DNA of 64,000 bases, taken from positions 62,001-126,000 of the forward strand of contig NZ_NPFY01000031.1 of assembly GCF_002259415.1 (NCBI RefSeq), read 5' to 3'. Below are positions 19,105-29,651 of this stretch, piece after piece. The notes below the pieces were generated by a model. It was not told the DNA's origin and searched no databases. It saw only the letters and a list, made by a program, of their open reading frames with translations. The translations under genes were made by a program, and so were the position numbers. Position 1 is the stretch's first letter. Each line of letters starts with the position of its first letter. The stretch comes from Rhodococcus sp. 14-2470-1b. GTDB lineage: Bacteria; Actinomycetota; Actinomycetes; Mycobacteriales; Mycobacteriaceae.

Positions 19105-20838
19105 TCAGGACGTTTCGAGCACCGCGAACGAGTGACCTGGAATGCGTGTGGCGGAGCCGGTGTCGTTCGACGTCGGCTCTTCCCACGACAACACTGTGCG
19201 ACCCCCGACCGGAACGATCACCGTGGAATCGGACAGGTTGCACACGACGGCGAGCGACCCACGGTGCAGCACGATCCACTGCTGGTCCTCGTCGTAGTCG
19301 ACCTTCAGATTCGGAAGCCACGGATCGGTGAGTTCGGGCCGCGCACGCCGCAGCGACAACAGATCCCGGTAGACGGTCAACAGCCGGGCATGATCTCCGC
19401 TGCCCAGTTCTGTCCACTCCAACTTGGACCGGAGGAACGTCTCCGGGTCCTGCGGATCCGGGATGTCTTCCTTATCCCAACCATGCTCGGCGAACTCGGA
19501 TTTTCGGCCCTCGGCCGTCGCTTCGCCCAGCTCGGGTTCCGGATGCGAGGTGAAGAACTGGAACGGGGTCGATGCGCCCCATTCCTCACCCATGAACAGC
19601 ATGGGTGTGTACGGAGAGGTGAGAACCAGTGCCGCCTTCACGGCCAGCTGACCCGGGGTGAGGTAGAAACCGGGCCGGTCACCGACGGCTCGGTTGCCCA
19701 CCTGATCGTGCGTGGTGGTGTACGTGACGAACGAGCTCGCCGGGATTCGGCGCGTGTCGAGAGGCCTGCCGTGGGTTCGACCCCGGAACGTCGAGAACGT
19801 CCCGGCGTGGAAGAAGCCCTGGCGCAACGTGTTCGCAAGTCCCTTCAACGAACCGAAGTCGCCGTAGTACCCCTGACGTTCACCGGAGACCGCAGCGTGG
19901 ACAGCGTGGTGGATGTCGTCGTCCCACTGCGCATCGAGCCCGTACCCGCCGCCGGAACGTGCGGTCACCAGAGTGGGATCGTTGAGATCGCTCTCCGCGA
20001 TCAACGTCAGCGGCCGGCCGAGATGCGCCGAGAGTCGACGGGTGTCGACGGCCAGTTCTTCCAGGAGATGGACGGCGGTGTGATCGACGATGGCGTGCAC
20101 GGCGTCGAGCCGTAATCCGTCGATGTGGAACTCGGAGAACCAGCGCAGCGCATTGTCGATGGCGTATCGACGCACCACACCGGACTGGGATTCCGCGTAG
20201 TTGATGGACTGACCCCAGGTGTTGGCGCCCTGAGTCATGTACGGGCCGAACCGTTCCAGGTAATTGCCCGACGGACCGAGATGGTTGTACACCACGTCCA
20301 GCACCACCGCGAGACCGCGAGCATGGCAGGCGTCGACGAAGCGCTGCAGACCGTCGGGGCCGTCGTATCCTTCGTGAACGGTGTACCAGAGCACACCGTC
20401 GTACCCCCAGTTGTGGGTACCGTTGAATCCGTTCACCGGCATGACCTCGACGAATGTCACACCGAGGTCCACGAGGTGGTCGAGCCGTTCGATCGCCGCG
20501 TCGAACGTGCCCTCGGACGTGAACGTTCCGATATGCAGTTCGTAGATCACCCCACCCGGCAATTGACGCCCGGTCCACGACGAGTCCGTCCAACCGGACG
20601 GATCGAGCGCGTGGAGCTGGGACGGGGCGTGTACCCCGTCCGGCTGCCGCGGCGAGCGGGGATCGGGAATCACCGACGGATCGTCGTCGAGCACGAACCC
20701 GTACCGAGCATCGGGGGAGGCGTCTATGTCGGCGTACCACCAGCCGCCGTGACTCTTGCTCATCGCATGGACGGTGCCGTCGACGTCGACGCCTACCGTG
20801 GTGGGAGTTGGGGCCCAGACTTCGAATCGGTGGGTCAT
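19105..20838 (-). CDS. treZ: Malto-oligosyltrehalose trehalohydrolase
   Basis: Releases free trehalose from maltooligosyl-trehalose, the last step of the glycogen-to-trehalose route. 577 residues: N-terminal carbohydrate-binding beta domain (1-90), GH13 barrel with DVVYNHLG (181-188), nucleophile D245 (GLRLDAVHAI), acid E282 (LIAESD) and the THDQVGN block. The ATG overlaps the treY stop (ATGA at 20835-20838), so synthesis is coupled. Last gene of treX-treY-treZ. Confidence 0.96.
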   Translation of the reverse strand: MTHRFEVWAPTPTTVGVDVDGTVHAMSKSHGGWWYADIDASPDARYGFVLDDDPSVIPDPRSPRQPDGVHAPSQLHALDPSGWTDSSWTGRQLPGGVIYELHIGTFTSEGTFDAAIERLDHLVDLGVTFVEVMPVNGFNGTHNWGYDGVLWYTVHEGYDGPDGLQRFVDACHARGLAVVLDVVYNHLGPSGNYLERFGPYMTQGANTWGQSINYAESQSGVVRRYAIDNALRWFSEFHIDGLRLDAVHAIVDHTAVHLLEELAVDTRRLSAHLGRPLTLIAESDLNDPTLVTARSGGGYGLDAQWDDDIHHAVHAAVSGERQGYYGDFGSLKGLANTLRQGFFHAGTFSTFRGRTHGRPLDTRRIPASSFVTYTTTHDQVGNRAVGDRPGFYLTPGQLAVKAALVLTSPYTPMLFMGEEWGASTPFQFFTSHPEPELGEATAEGRKSEFAEHGWDKEDIPDPQDPETFLRSKLEWTELGSGDHARLLTVYRDLLSLRRARPELTDPWLPNLKVDYDEDQQWIVLHRGSLAVVCNLSDSTVIVPVGGRTVLSWEEPTSNDTGSATRIPGHSFAVLETS

Positions 20839-23294
20839 GCGTCGCGTTCTCCTGACGTGTCGCTCACTGTGATGTCACGCACGAGCACAGCAACGGGTGA
20901 GGCGGACAGCAGAGCGTCCACCGCGACCTCGCCGTGGTACTCGTTGTCGGTCAGCCGATCTCGCCACCGGCCCGCCGGCAGTGTGAGTGTCGTCGACCCC
21001 CAGCCCTGCGTAGCGAGGCCGAGCGAATATCTGGTGGCGAGGGCGATGACGTCTGCGGATCCCGCGACGGGGCCTCGGGCGAATCCCACGAGGTGCGCTG
21101 CGGCTGTGCCCTGGGCGTACACCGGCGCATACGTCCCGCCGACGAAGCTGTCCGGGCGTTCACGGCGCAGATGCAGTGACTCCCGAACGACCGCGAATTT
21201 GGCCGATCCGGACGAGTCCATCACCGTCGACGACGGTGCGGACAGGTGCTGACGACGAACGTCGTAGTCGACGAACCGACGGTTGTCCGGGTCGACGAGC
21301 GAGTCCTCCCAGAGTTCGGTGCCCTGGTATACATCGGGGACTCCAGGTCCGAGCAGGTGCAGCAGTTTCTGGCCGAGCGCGTCGCTTCGTCCGTGTGGGT
21401 CGAGCCGAGCGACCAGCATGGTCACCGAGTCGGCCACCGAACCGGTCATCACCGAGTCGAGCCACGAATGAACCGACGCTTCGAACGACTCGTCGACGTC
21501 GGTCCATCCCGTTCGGGTGCCGGCTTCACGCATCGCCTTCTCCGCATACGCGTGGACGCGCTCGCGTAATTCGGCGGAGACGACGCCGTCGGCAGGCCAC
21601 ACTCCGAACAGGTTCTGCCACAGGAACAGTCCGGTCGCCCCGTCCGGACCTGGCGCGACCTCCTCCCAATCCGAGATGCACCGCGACCACAGTTCCGGTG
21701 TCTGCGACAGCACCCCGATTCGGGCCCGCACGTCCTCGCCGCGTTTGGTGTCGTGGGTGGACAGTGTCGTCATCGCCGCGGGCCACCGAGCCGCTCGCTC
21801 CGCATTCGCAAGATGGAACTGAGCGGGGGAGATCCCGAACTCCGCCGGGTCACCGCCGACCTCCTGCAGCGAGATCAACCGAGCGGCGCGGTAGAACAAG
21901 CAGTCCTCGACACCTTTCGCCGTGACCGCGCCGCACACCTGCTCGAATCGCACTGCCGATTCGCCGTCGGCGATCAGCGCAGCGGTCACCGCGTCCAGTG
22001 CGTCGACAAGGGCGGATTCGGCGCCCCCGACGTCGCCGACGACTCGGCCGACCGTCCCGGCCAGCGGCCCGTAGTCCGACCGGTAGTACGGCATCCGGGC
22101 CACCACGGCCACGATCGCCGCGGTGATCGACTCGAACGGTGCGTCCGAACCGGACTCACGCACGACAGCGCGCGCCAGTCGCCGGACCTCCGGAGCCAGA
22201 TCGCCCTCGGCGACAGCAGTTTTCAAGTCGCGCTCCGCGGCATGCAACCACTGCGCGTCTCCCGGCGCTCCGCCCCGCGAACGAGACAGCTCGGTGAGGG
22301 CCTCGGCACCCGACGGATCGACGAAGACACCGCCGAGATCGGCCAGAGCGTCGTATCCGGTGGTTCCGTGCACCGGCAACGCGGGATCCAGTGGCTCGCC
22401 GCGCGCCAATATCTTCTCGATCACCAGCCAACGATCGGGGCCGATGAGTTCGCGGAGCTCGGTGAGGTAGCCGGCGGGATCGGCCAATCCGTCGGGATGG
22501 TCCACGCGGAGACCGTCGACCAGCTCGTCGGTGATCCAACTGGCAACCTGGACGTGCGACGCGGTGAAGACGTCGAAGTCCTCCTGGCGAAGACCGGCGA
22601 GGCCGTTGACGGAGAAGAATCGCCGATACCCGACGAGGCCGGACTTCCAGTCGACGAGTCGGTACGCCTGCGCGGCATGGACTGCCTCGGCGTCATCGGA
22701 GTCGACTCCGTCAGTGCTTGTGTCGACTCCGTCAGTGCTTGTGTCGACTCCGTCAGGGATGGTGCCGGCGGCGATGGGGAACCGGTGTTCGTAGTACGCG
22801 AGCAACGGCGTGTCCCCGGTTCGATCGATCGTCAGGGCCGCGGTGTCGTCGGCCGATCCGAGGACGGGCAACGCGATCTTTCCGTCGGCTCCGTTGTCCG
22901 ACGACCAGTCGATGTCGAAGTACGAGGCGTATTCGGAAGCCGTCCCCTTGGACAGCACGTCCCACCACCACGCGTTCTGCCGCGGATCGTCGACGCCTAC
23001 GTGGTTGGGCACGATGTCGACGATCACGCCCATGCCGCGCGAATGCAGTTCGGCGACCAGCGCTTCGAAGCCCTCGCGCCCACCGAGCGGTGCGGACACC
23101 GAGGTGGGGTCGATGACGTCGTACCCGTGGGTCGAGCCGTCGGTGGCTTCGAGGATCGGCGACAGGTACGCATGGCTCACGCCGAGATCGTCGAGGTAGT
23201 CGACGATTCGGCGGGCGTCGGCGAAGGTGAACCCGTCCCCTCGCAGTTGAAGTCGATACGTACTCGAGGGAATCGGCCGCGGGGGATGGGACAC
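20835..23294 (-). CDS. treY: Malto-oligosyltrehalose synthase
   Basis: Converts the reducing-end alpha-1,4 bond of maltodextrins into the alpha,alpha-1,1 bond of trehalose. 819 residues, GTG start. GH13 motifs: VDIVPNHVG (92-100), nucleophile D265 (GLRVDHPDGL), acid E293 (VIEKIL) and TLSTHDTKRGED. Residues 181-201 are an acidic in-frame tandem repeat (DGVDTST) in a loop before the catalytic region, not expected in the family. It starts five bases after treX. Confidence 0.96.
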   Translation of the reverse strand: MSHPPRPIPSSTYRLQLRGDGFTFADARRIVDYLDDLGVSHAYLSPILEATDGSTHGYDVIDPTSVSAPLGGREGFEALVAELHSRGMGVIVDIVPNHVGVDDPRQNAWWWDVLSKGTASEYASYFDIDWSSDNGADGKIALPVLGSADDTAALTIDRTGDTPLLAYYEHRFPIAAGTIPDGVDTSTDGVDTSTDGVDSDDAEAVHAAQAYRLVDWKSGLVGYRRFFSVNGLAGLRQEDFDVFTASHVQVASWITDELVDGLRVDHPDGLADPAGYLTELRELIGPDRWLVIEKILARGEPLDPALPVHGTTGYDALADLGGVFVDPSGAEALTELSRSRGGAPGDAQWLHAAERDLKTAVAEGDLAPEVRRLARAVVRESGSDAPFESITAAIVAVVARMPYYRSDYGPLAGTVGRVVGDVGGAESALVDALDAVTAALIADGESAVRFEQVCGAVTAKGVEDCLFYRAARLISLQEVGGDPAEFGISPAQFHLANAERAARWPAAMTTLSTHDTKRGEDVRARIGVLSQTPELWSRCISDWEEVAPGPDGATGLFLWQNLFGVWPADGVVSAELRERVHAYAEKAMREAGTRTGWTDVDESFEASVHSWLDSVMTGSVADSVTMLVARLDPHGRSDALGQKLLHLLGPGVPDVYQGTELWEDSLVDPDNRRFVDYDVRRQHLSAPSSTVMDSSGSAKFAVVRESLHLRRERPDSFVGGTYAPVYAQGTAAAHLVGFARGPVAGSADVIALATRYSLGLATQGWGSTTLTLPAGRWRDRLTDNEYHGEVAVDALLSASPVAVLVRDITVSDTSGERDA
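22701..22763. repeat. 21-base tandem repeat inside treY
   Basis: Two perfect copies (22701-22721 and 22722-22742) plus a partial third (to about 22757) of a 21-base unit beginning GTCGACTCCGTCAGTGCTTG. On the coding strand it encodes repeated DGVDTST. The unit length is a multiple of 3, so copy-number change would keep treY in frame. Confidence 0.95.
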
Positions 23295-23299
23295 TGGTG

Positions 23300-25558
23300 T
23301 CAGTCCGTCTTTCGTAGAACGAGAAGTGACCGGGCGGCCACCTCGACCGGTGTACCCGCTTCTATGACATTTTCACTCACCCCGGTGAGGATTGCGGTGT
23401 CGAGTGCGACCGTCCACTCCTTCGCATACTCGCCGTCGGGGGTCAGGAACTCGATGGTTTCGTGATGAGCGTTGAAGCACAACAGAAACGAGTCGTCGAC
23501 GACGCGCTCGCCTCGCTGATTCGGCTCGGGAATGCCTTCGCCGTTCAGGAAGACGGTGAGGCTCTTGCCGAATCCGCTGTCCCAGTCCTCGGGCGTCATT
23601 TCCTCACCGGCCGGGGTCAACCAGGCGATGTCGCGGGCCTGCTCGCCGGTGCGGATCGGCCGGCCCTCGAAGAACCTGCGGCGACGAAACACCGGATGGT
23701 CGTTGCGCAGCGCGATCGCGTTCTTGGTGAACTCGATCAAGTCCGCGTTGGTCTCGGCGAGTGACCAATCCATCCAGGCCAGTTCCGAATCCTGGCAGTA
23801 GACGTTGTTGTTTCCCTGCTGGGTTCGACCCAGTTCGTCACCGTGCGCGATCATCGGCGTGCCCTGACTCAGCAGCAGAGTCGCCATGATGTTGCGGATC
23901 TGACGGGCGCGCAGGTCGAGTATCTCGGGGTCGTCCGTCGGGCCTTCGACACCGCAGTTCCACGAACGGTTGTGGCTTTCGCCGTCGTTGTTGTCCTCGC
24001 CGTTGGCGTCGTTGTGTTTCTCGTTGTAGGACACCAGGTCGTGCAACGTGAACCCGTCGTGCGCGATCACGAAGTTGATACTCGCACCGGGGCGACGACC
24101 GGTGGCCTCGTACAGGTCGGAGGAACCGGTGAGTCGTGATGCGAACTCACCGAGTGTGGCGGGCTCGCCTCGCCAGTAGTCACGGACGGTGTCGCGGTAT
24201 TTACCGTTCCACTCCGTCCACAGTCCGGGGAAGTTACCGACCTGGTAGCCGCCCTCGCCGACGTCCCACGGCTCGGCGATCAGCTTGACCTGGCTGACGA
24301 CCGGATCCTGTTGGACCAGATCGAAGAAGGCGCTCAGCCGGTCCACGTCGTGCAGTTCACGAGCCAGCGTAGACGCCAGGTCGAAGCGGAAGCCGTCGAC
24401 GTGCATCTCGGTGACCCAGTACCGCAGCGAGTCCATGATGAGCTGCAGCGTGTGCGGGTGGCGGGCGTTGAGGCTGTTACCCGTGCCGGTGTAGTCCATG
24501 TAGTGGGCCGAATCGCCGTCGACCAGACGGTAGTACGCAGCGTTGTCGATACCGCGGAAGCTGATGGTCGGGCCCATGTGATTGCCCTCGGCGGTGTGGT
24601 TGTAGACCACATCGAGAATCACTTCGATACCGGCCGCGTGGAACGCACGGACCATCGCCTTGAACTCGGTCACGGCCGCGCCCGCCGTCGGGTTCGACGA
24701 GTAGTCGGCATGGGGGGCGAGGAAACCGAAGGTGTTGTAACCCCAGTAGTTCCGTAGCCCCTTGTTCAGCAGCGTCTGATCCTGCATGAACTGGTGCACG
24801 GGCATCAGCTCGATCGCGGTGATTCCCAGATTCAGCAGGTGGTCGATGATCGCCGGGTGGGCGAGCCCCGCGTAGGTTCCGCGCAACGATTCCGGAACGT
24901 CGGGATGCGTGATCGTCATGCCTTTGACGTGCGCCTCGTAGATCACCGTCTCGTGGTACGGCCGGCGCGGTGCGCGGTCGTTCTGCCAGTCGAAGAACGG
25001 ATTGATGACCACTGTGGTCATCGTGTGGCCGAGGGAATCGTGCTGCGGAAAATCGTCGCGTGGTGCCTCGTCGTGCGCGACGGGATCCGGCTCGACGACC
25101 TCGAGGGAAGGATCCGCCAGATCCTCGTCGTCCTCGTACGGCTTCTCGTCCGGAGCCGCGGCCTCCTCGGGTTCGGGAACGTCGAGGCTGTAGGAGAACA
25201 GCGAACGGTCACCGTCGAAGTCACCCTCGAACGCTTTGCCGTACGGGTCCAGAAGCAGCTTGCTCGGATCACACCGATGACCCGACGCCGGATCCCACGG
25301 ACCGTGTACCCGGTAACCGTACTTCTGACCGGGAATCACCGACGGAAGGTACGCGTGCCAGACGTAACCGTCCGACTCCTCGAAACGGATACGAGTCTCG
25401 GTGCCGTCGTCGGCGATGAGGCACAGATCCACGGCTTCGGCAACCTCGGAGAACAACGCGAAATTGGTACCTACACCGTCGTAGGTGGCTCCCAGCGGAT
25501 AGGCGGACCCGGGCCAGACTTCGATCGCGGGTGATTCGTTGGGTGCTTCGACAGACAT
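23300..25558 (-). CDS. treX: Glycogen debranching enzyme (isoamylase type)
   Basis: Hydrolyses alpha-1,6 branches of glycogen to give the linear maltodextrins used by TreY; GlgX/TreX family. 752 residues: N-terminal CBM48-like domain (about 10-115), GH13 barrel with DVVYNH (316-321), nucleophile D393 ([10 protein letters not shown]) and acid E429 (LIAEPWDVG), then [14 protein letters not shown]. An acidic insertion of about 45 residues (128-173, rich in E/D/P) separates the two domains. First of the three tre genes, 34 bases after the acyltransferase gene on the same strand. Confidence 0.95.
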   Translation of the reverse strand: MSVEAPNESPAIEVWPGSAYPLGATYDGVGTNFALFSEVAEAVDLCLIADDGTETRIRFEESDGYVWHAYLPSVIPGQKYGYRVHGPWDPASGHRCDPSKLLLDPYGKAFEGDFDGDRSLFSYSLDVPEPEEAAAPDEKPYEDDEDLADPSLEVVEPDPVAHDEAPRDDFPQHDSLGHTMTTVVINPFFDWQNDRAPRRPYHETVIYEAHVKGMTITHPDVPESLRGTYAGLAHPAIIDHLLNLGITAIELMPVHQFMQDQTLLNKGLRNYWGYNTFGFLAPHADYSSNPTAGAAVTEFKAMVRAFHAAGIEVILDVVYNHTAEGNHMGPTISFRGIDNAAYYRLVDGDSAHYMDYTGTGNSLNARHPHTLQLIMDSLRYWVTEMHVDGFRFDLASTLARELHDVDRLSAFFDLVQQDPVVSQVKLIAEPWDVGEGGYQVGNFPGLWTEWNGKYRDTVRDYWRGEPATLGEFASRLTGSSDLYEATGRRPGASINFVIAHDGFTLHDLVSYNEKHNDANGEDNNDGESHNRSWNCGVEGPTDDPEILDLRARQIRNIMATLLLSQGTPMIAHGDELGRTQQGNNNVYCQDSELAWMDWSLAETNADLIEFTKNAIALRNDHPVFRRRRFFEGRPIRTGEQARDIAWLTPAGEEMTPEDWDSGFGKSLTVFLNGEGIPEPNQRGERVVDDSFLLCFNAHHETIEFLTPDGEYAKEWTVALDTAILTGVSENVIEAGTPVEVAARSLLVLRKTD

Positions 25559-25592
25559 GAAGGAAACCCTACTGTGGCCGGATCGAACCGGC

Positions 25593-27704
25593 TCACCACC
25601 AACCTGTCGCCGACGCCATCTGCCGGCCCAATTCGCTGGTCAGAGTGCGCACATAGGTCGCGGTGAGGTGATGTTCGTCGCGGTAGATCAGCACGTTGCC
25701 CTCGATGACGCGGCAGACCGGACCGTCGCACAGAGCGTTCGAGAGATCCAGCGGGTACACCGTCGGAAGCCGGAAGGACGCAGCGAGAGCTGGATTGATC
25801 GGCCCGAGCGCACTGCCTCGCTCCATGCCACACGATGTCGCGTTGCCGCCTTCGGCCAGGCAGTCGATGGCCCGGTACGCGATGCCGTCACGTTCGAGCC
25901 AAGGGTTGTCGCGGACACCGAGGACGGGGATGCCGTAGGACGAGAGTTCGTTCCACACCTGCACGTACCAGTCGGGGGTGACGTCGCCCGGGCCGTCGTC
26001 ACTCGGCCGCGTGGCGGTGGTGAACACATAGTCGGGTCGAGTCTGCGCGAGGTCGGCGAGCACTGTCTCGGTCCAGTCCAAGCAGTCCGGGTACTCGCTG
26101 TCGCCGAGCATGGGCATCGTGCCCAGGGTGAGTGGGCACCCCATCTTCAGGTAGGTCACGACGCGGAATCCGTGTTCGCGGCCGAGTAGATCGAGTGCGG
26201 TGATCCAGTGCTCCGCGTGGGAGCTACCGGCAAGTGCAACGGTGCGGGTCGCGTTCGTGTCGCCGTAGACGCAGCTGATGGCATCACGCGTCTCGAAGTC
26301 CGCGATGCACCCTTCGACGGTCGTGATCGGCAGATCTTCCGGTGCCGAGAACAGCGCGGGACTCACCGGTGCGTCCTCGGCGACGATGCCGTCGGTGAGT
26401 TCGAGAGCGCCCGGATGAGTGATCGGGTCGACGGTGTCGCTGGCTTGCAGGTCCGCGACCGATCTTTGGATGTAGTAATTCCACCCGGCGGAACCGGTCA
26501 CGAGTGCGAGAGCAAGGAGTGCGGCAGTGCCCGTCACCGCAAGGCGCGGAATGGATCGGGCGGGCGCCTGCACCGGTTTCTCGACGAGGCGGACGGTCAG
26601 CATCGCCAGTAGCACGGAGGCGCCGATGATGCAGGCACCGGTGACGAGGTCCGCGGTCTGCTCGCCCGTGTACGCGAGGGTGAAGATCAGAATCGGCCAG
26701 TGCCAGAGATAGAGAGGAAAGGCTATCGAGCCGAGCCACAGCCCGAATCGCGTGCTGAGCAGAGCCGCGACTGGTGTGCCGGGCCCCGCGAGGACCAACG
26801 CGAGTGTCGCGAGCACGGGAAACAGTGCCCAGGGGCCCGGGAACTCCTGCACACCGTCGAAGATGAACCCGCAGGCGACGATCGCAGTCAACCCGGCCAC
26901 CGCCAGTGCCGTGCGGGCGATCTTCGACGGCCACGATGTATCGGTCGCGTCGTGGACCGGTGGTTTCGCGGCGTACAACGCGGCGACGGCAGCCCCCAGC
27001 AGGATCTCCCACAGCCGTGCGGCGGTGTCGTAATAGTTCCAGGATTGAAGCCGCGACGTGCCGTCGGTGGCGTACACGAAGGACAGCACTGCTGCGCCGC
27101 CGAACAGCACCAGGTACACGCGAGGATCAGGGCTGGTACGCGATGCTCCGCGTGACCTGCGGAGAATCCAGGCGAGCCCGAAGACCACGGCGATGGCGAC
27201 GAGATAGAACTGGAACTGGACCGCTACGGACCACAGATGTTGGACCGGGCTGACGGTCGGGTCGGCAGCCAGGTAGTCCTGTGACGTCCAGGCCAACTCC
27301 CAGTTGGCGAAGAAGAAGACGCCCGAGACAAGCTGATTTCCGATGTCGATCCACCGTGTTCGCGGTAGCAGAACGACCGTTGCGACGGCCACTCCGGTCA
27401 GGACGAGAATCAGCGGTGGGCCGAGCCTGCGCAGAATTCGGGCGACTCGACGAAACGGATTGACAGATCCGCCCGACTGTACGGTGCGAATCAGCGAAGC
27501 GGTGAAGAAGAAGCCCGTCAAGGTAAGGAACACGTCGACGCCGCCGGAGACGCGGCCCATCCAGATATGGAAGACGACTACCAACGCAATGGCGACGCCG
27601 CGTAGACCGTTGAGATCCTGCCGCACCGCCGGGCGCGCATCGGCCGTCCGAACTGGGGGAGCGTCGGGCACGGAAGTGCCGGCAGGTTGGTACTGGGCGT
27701 GCAT
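25593..27704 (-). CDS. OafA-type membrane acyltransferase with C-terminal SGNH domain
   Basis: 703 residues from the ATG at 27704 (the open frame continues upstream to 27932 without domain content). The N-terminal acyltransferase-3 domain has about 10-11 membrane segments and the catalytic His H46 in LNGLRGVAIALVVVFH. The C-terminal extracytoplasmic SGNH-like esterase domain has block I AGSSHAEHW and the Asp/His pair in YRDEHHLT. Such two-domain proteins O-acylate cell-surface glycans or glycolipids. It lies directly upstream of treX; the same neighbour (Rv1565c) is found in M. tuberculosis. The acceptor is not known; trehalose glycolipid is a guess. Confidence 0.9.
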   Translation of the reverse strand: MHAQYQPAGTSVPDAPPVRTADARPAVRQDLNGLRGVAIALVVVFHIWMGRVSGGVDVFLTLTGFFFTASLIRTVQSGGSVNPFRRVARILRRLGPPLILVLTGVAVATVVLLPRTRWIDIGNQLVSGVFFFANWELAWTSQDYLAADPTVSPVQHLWSVAVQFQFYLVAIAVVFGLAWILRRSRGASRTSPDPRVYLVLFGGAAVLSFVYATDGTSRLQSWNYYDTAARLWEILLGAAVAALYAAKPPVHDATDTSWPSKIARTALAVAGLTAIVACGFIFDGVQEFPGPWALFPVLATLALVLAGPGTPVAALLSTRFGLWLGSIAFPLYLWHWPILIFTLAYTGEQTADLVTGACIIGASVLLAMLTVRLVEKPVQAPARSIPRLAVTGTAALLALALVTGSAGWNYYIQRSVADLQASDTVDPITHPGALELTDGIVAEDAPVSPALFSAPEDLPITTVEGCIADFETRDAISCVYGDTNATRTVALAGSSHAEHWITALDLLGREHGFRVVTYLKMGCPLTLGTMPMLGDSEYPDCLDWTETVLADLAQTRPDYVFTTATRPSDDGPGDVTPDWYVQVWNELSSYGIPVLGVRDNPWLERDGIAYRAIDCLAEGGNATSCGMERGSALGPINPALAASFRLPTVYPLDLSNALCDGPVCRVIEGNVLIYRDEHHLTATYVRTLTSELGRQMASATGWW

Positions 27705-27795
27705 AAGAGGGTGAAAGCTCCGACGGTCGACGAATTCGGGGACGCAGTGCAGTTCTCGAGGCAAACGATACTGTGCCTGAACCCCGGGTGAACAA

Positions 27796-28248
27796 TCAGC
27801 CAGCGGGTGCGGGCAACCGGTGGATCGCGTCGACGAGTGGAGCCAACTCGGGAATCTGCTCTGCCGACGACAGTGAGCTTTCCAGAACCTCGTCGTGCGT
27901 GGGGCGTGCCCGTTCCAGCAACGCTCGGCCATCGGTGGTCAACTCCGTGTAGATGCCTCGACGGTCGTCCTTGCACAACACTCGTGTGAGGATCCCTCGA
28001 TCTTCGAGTCGATTGACCAAGCGAGTGGTGGCGCTGCTGCTCAGAGCGGTTGCACGCGCCAGTTGCTGCATTCGCATGTGCCATCCGTCCTGTCGGCCGA
28101 GGGCGTCGAGAACTGCGTACTCCACCACCGAGAGGGTGTGCTGGGCCTGCAGCGCACGTTCGAGTTCGGCCTCGATGTGCGCGTGAAGCGCAGCGAGTGT
28201 TCGCCATCCCTGAGCGCGGATGAGGGATGAATCGTCGGCGATTCCCAC
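27796..28248 (-). CDS. MarR-family transcriptional regulator
   Basis: 150 residues, GTG start with GAGGAGGA five bases upstream. Winged helix-turn-helix at about 60-95 (MQQLARATALSSSATTRLVNRLEDRGILTR) followed by the DDRRGIYTELT wing. Divergent from a DHA1 MFS transporter with an inverted repeat between them, so most likely it represses that pump and itself. The downstream acyltransferase gene starts 91 bases after it on the same strand and might be read from the same promoter. Confidence 0.92.
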   Translation of the reverse strand: MGIADDSSLIRAQGWRTLAALHAHIEAELERALQAQHTLSVVEYAVLDALGRQDGWHMRMQQLARATALSSSATTRLVNRLEDRGILTRVLCKDDRRGIYTELTTDGRALLERARPTHDEVLESSLSSAEQIPELAPLVDAIHRLPAPAG

Positions 28249-28312
28249 TGGGTCCTCCTCGAAGCCTCTCGAACATTCGATCCGAGCTTAGCAGCTTGCG
28301 CAGTTATAGGGC

Positions 28313-28353
28313 GTGTGCAACTATTTACGACGCGTCTGCAACTAAGTGCACAC
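28313..28353. promoter_or_regulatory. Candidate MarR operator between regulator and MFS gene
   Basis: Inverted repeat GTGTGCA (28313-28319) / TGCACAC (28347-28353), and a direct repeat TGCAACTA at 28316-28323 and 28337-28344. All lie in the 144-base divergent promoter region. Which element is the binding site cannot be decided by eye. Confidence 0.5.
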
Positions 28354-28392
28354 GCTAGCTATCGGCGAACGCATCGATCAAGGAGAAATTGC

Positions 28393-29556
28393 ATGCCGCT
28401 CGGACTGCTCGCACTCGCAATCGGAGGGTTCGGTATCGGCCTCACCGAATTCGTGATCATGGGGCTGCTGCCGGAAGTTGCCGCGGACTTCGGGGTCACC
28501 GAGGCCGTGGCCGGCTGGCTCATCACCGGCTACGCGCTCAGCGTCGTCGTGGGTGCCCTCGGCGTGACGGCACTCGTGACCCGGTTTCCGCGCAAGAACG
28601 TTCTGGTCGCATTGATGGGACTGTTCATCGCGGGCAACCTTTTGTCCGCGATCGCCGGATCGTACGAGGCAATGATGCTCGGCCGCGTCGTGGCAGCACT
28701 GTGTCACGGTGCATTCTTCGGAATCGGAGCCGTCGTCGCCGCAAGTCTCGTCGAGCCCGCGAAGAAGGCAGGCGCCATCGCGATGATGTTCGCCGGTCTG
28801 ACCGCAGCCAACGTTTTGGGAGTCCCCTTCGGAACCCTGCTGGGGCAGACCTACGGCTGGCGTTCGACATTCTGGGCCATCACTGTCATCGGGATCGTGG
28901 CGTTGGCCGGCACCATCACACTTGTTCCGGCGACGACGGACTCCGAGACTCCAGGGCATCTGAGGTCCGAGCTCCGAGCGTTCGGACGCCTGCAGGTGTG
29001 GCTGTCGATCGCGATCACAGTCCTCGGTTACGGCGGCATGTTCGGAGCCTTCACCTATATCGCCTTCACACTCACCGAGGTCAGCGGTTTCGCCTCCGGT
29101 TCGGTGCCGTGGTTACTGATTCTGTTCGGCGTCGGACTGTTCATCGGCAATTACCTCGGTGGTAAGGCCGCGGATCGCAACCTCACCGCGACGTTGCTGA
29201 CGTTGCTCGCAGCGCTGACCGCTGTGCTGGTGTTCTTCGCTTTCACCGCGGAAAGCCAGATCGCAACCGTGGTGTCTCTGTTCTTGATGGGCGTGTTCGG
29301 CTTCGCCACGGTCCCCGGTCTGCAGATGCGCGTGATGGCCTTCGCCGACGACGCACCGACCATGGCGTCGGGAGCGAACATCGCGGCCTTCAATCTCGGG
29401 AATGCTCTCGGTGCATGGATCGGCGGAGTGACGATCACTGCAGGGCTGGGATACACCTCGCCGATCTGGGCAGGCGCGATCATCACCGTGGCCGCTGTGG
29501 TCGTGCTCGTGGTGGCCACCCGGCTGCAGCGTCAGCGCGCGATGGTTCAGGTCTGA
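28393..29556 (+). CDS. DHA1-family (12-TM) MFS exporter, YdhP/AraJ type
   Basis: 387 residues from ATG 28393, with AAGGAGA at 28380-28386; an upstream extension of the frame runs through the operator region and is not coding. Twelve hydrophobic segments. The start PLGLLALAIGGFGIGLTEFVIMGLLPEVA and the LCHGAFFGIGAVVAASLV block match the YdhP/AraJ group of drug or sugar exporters. Substrate unknown. Probably induced through the divergent MarR regulator. Confidence 0.88.
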   Translation: MPLGLLALAIGGFGIGLTEFVIMGLLPEVAADFGVTEAVAGWLITGYALSVVVGALGVTALVTRFPRKNVLVALMGLFIAGNLLSAIAGSYEAMMLGRVVAALCHGAFFGIGAVVAASLVEPAKKAGAIAMMFAGLTAANVLGVPFGTLLGQTYGWRSTFWAITVIGIVALAGTITLVPATTDSETPGHLRSELRAFGRLQVWLSIAITVLGYGGMFGAFTYIAFTLTEVSGFASGSVPWLLILFGVGLFIGNYLGGKAADRNLTATLLTLLAALTAVLVFFAFTAESQIATVVSLFLMGVFGFATVPGLQMRVMAFADDAPTMASGANIAAFNLGNALGAWIGGVTITAGLGYTSPIWAGAIITVAAVVVLVVATRLQRQRAMVQV

Positions 29557-29651
29557 CACAGCGCCCCGCCCGGACGACAACCGTCCCTCATGTCAGTCGA
29601 GCGGAGCGCGAAAAAGTAGTCGGTGTGGGCGCCACATCGCACGATCGTCCC

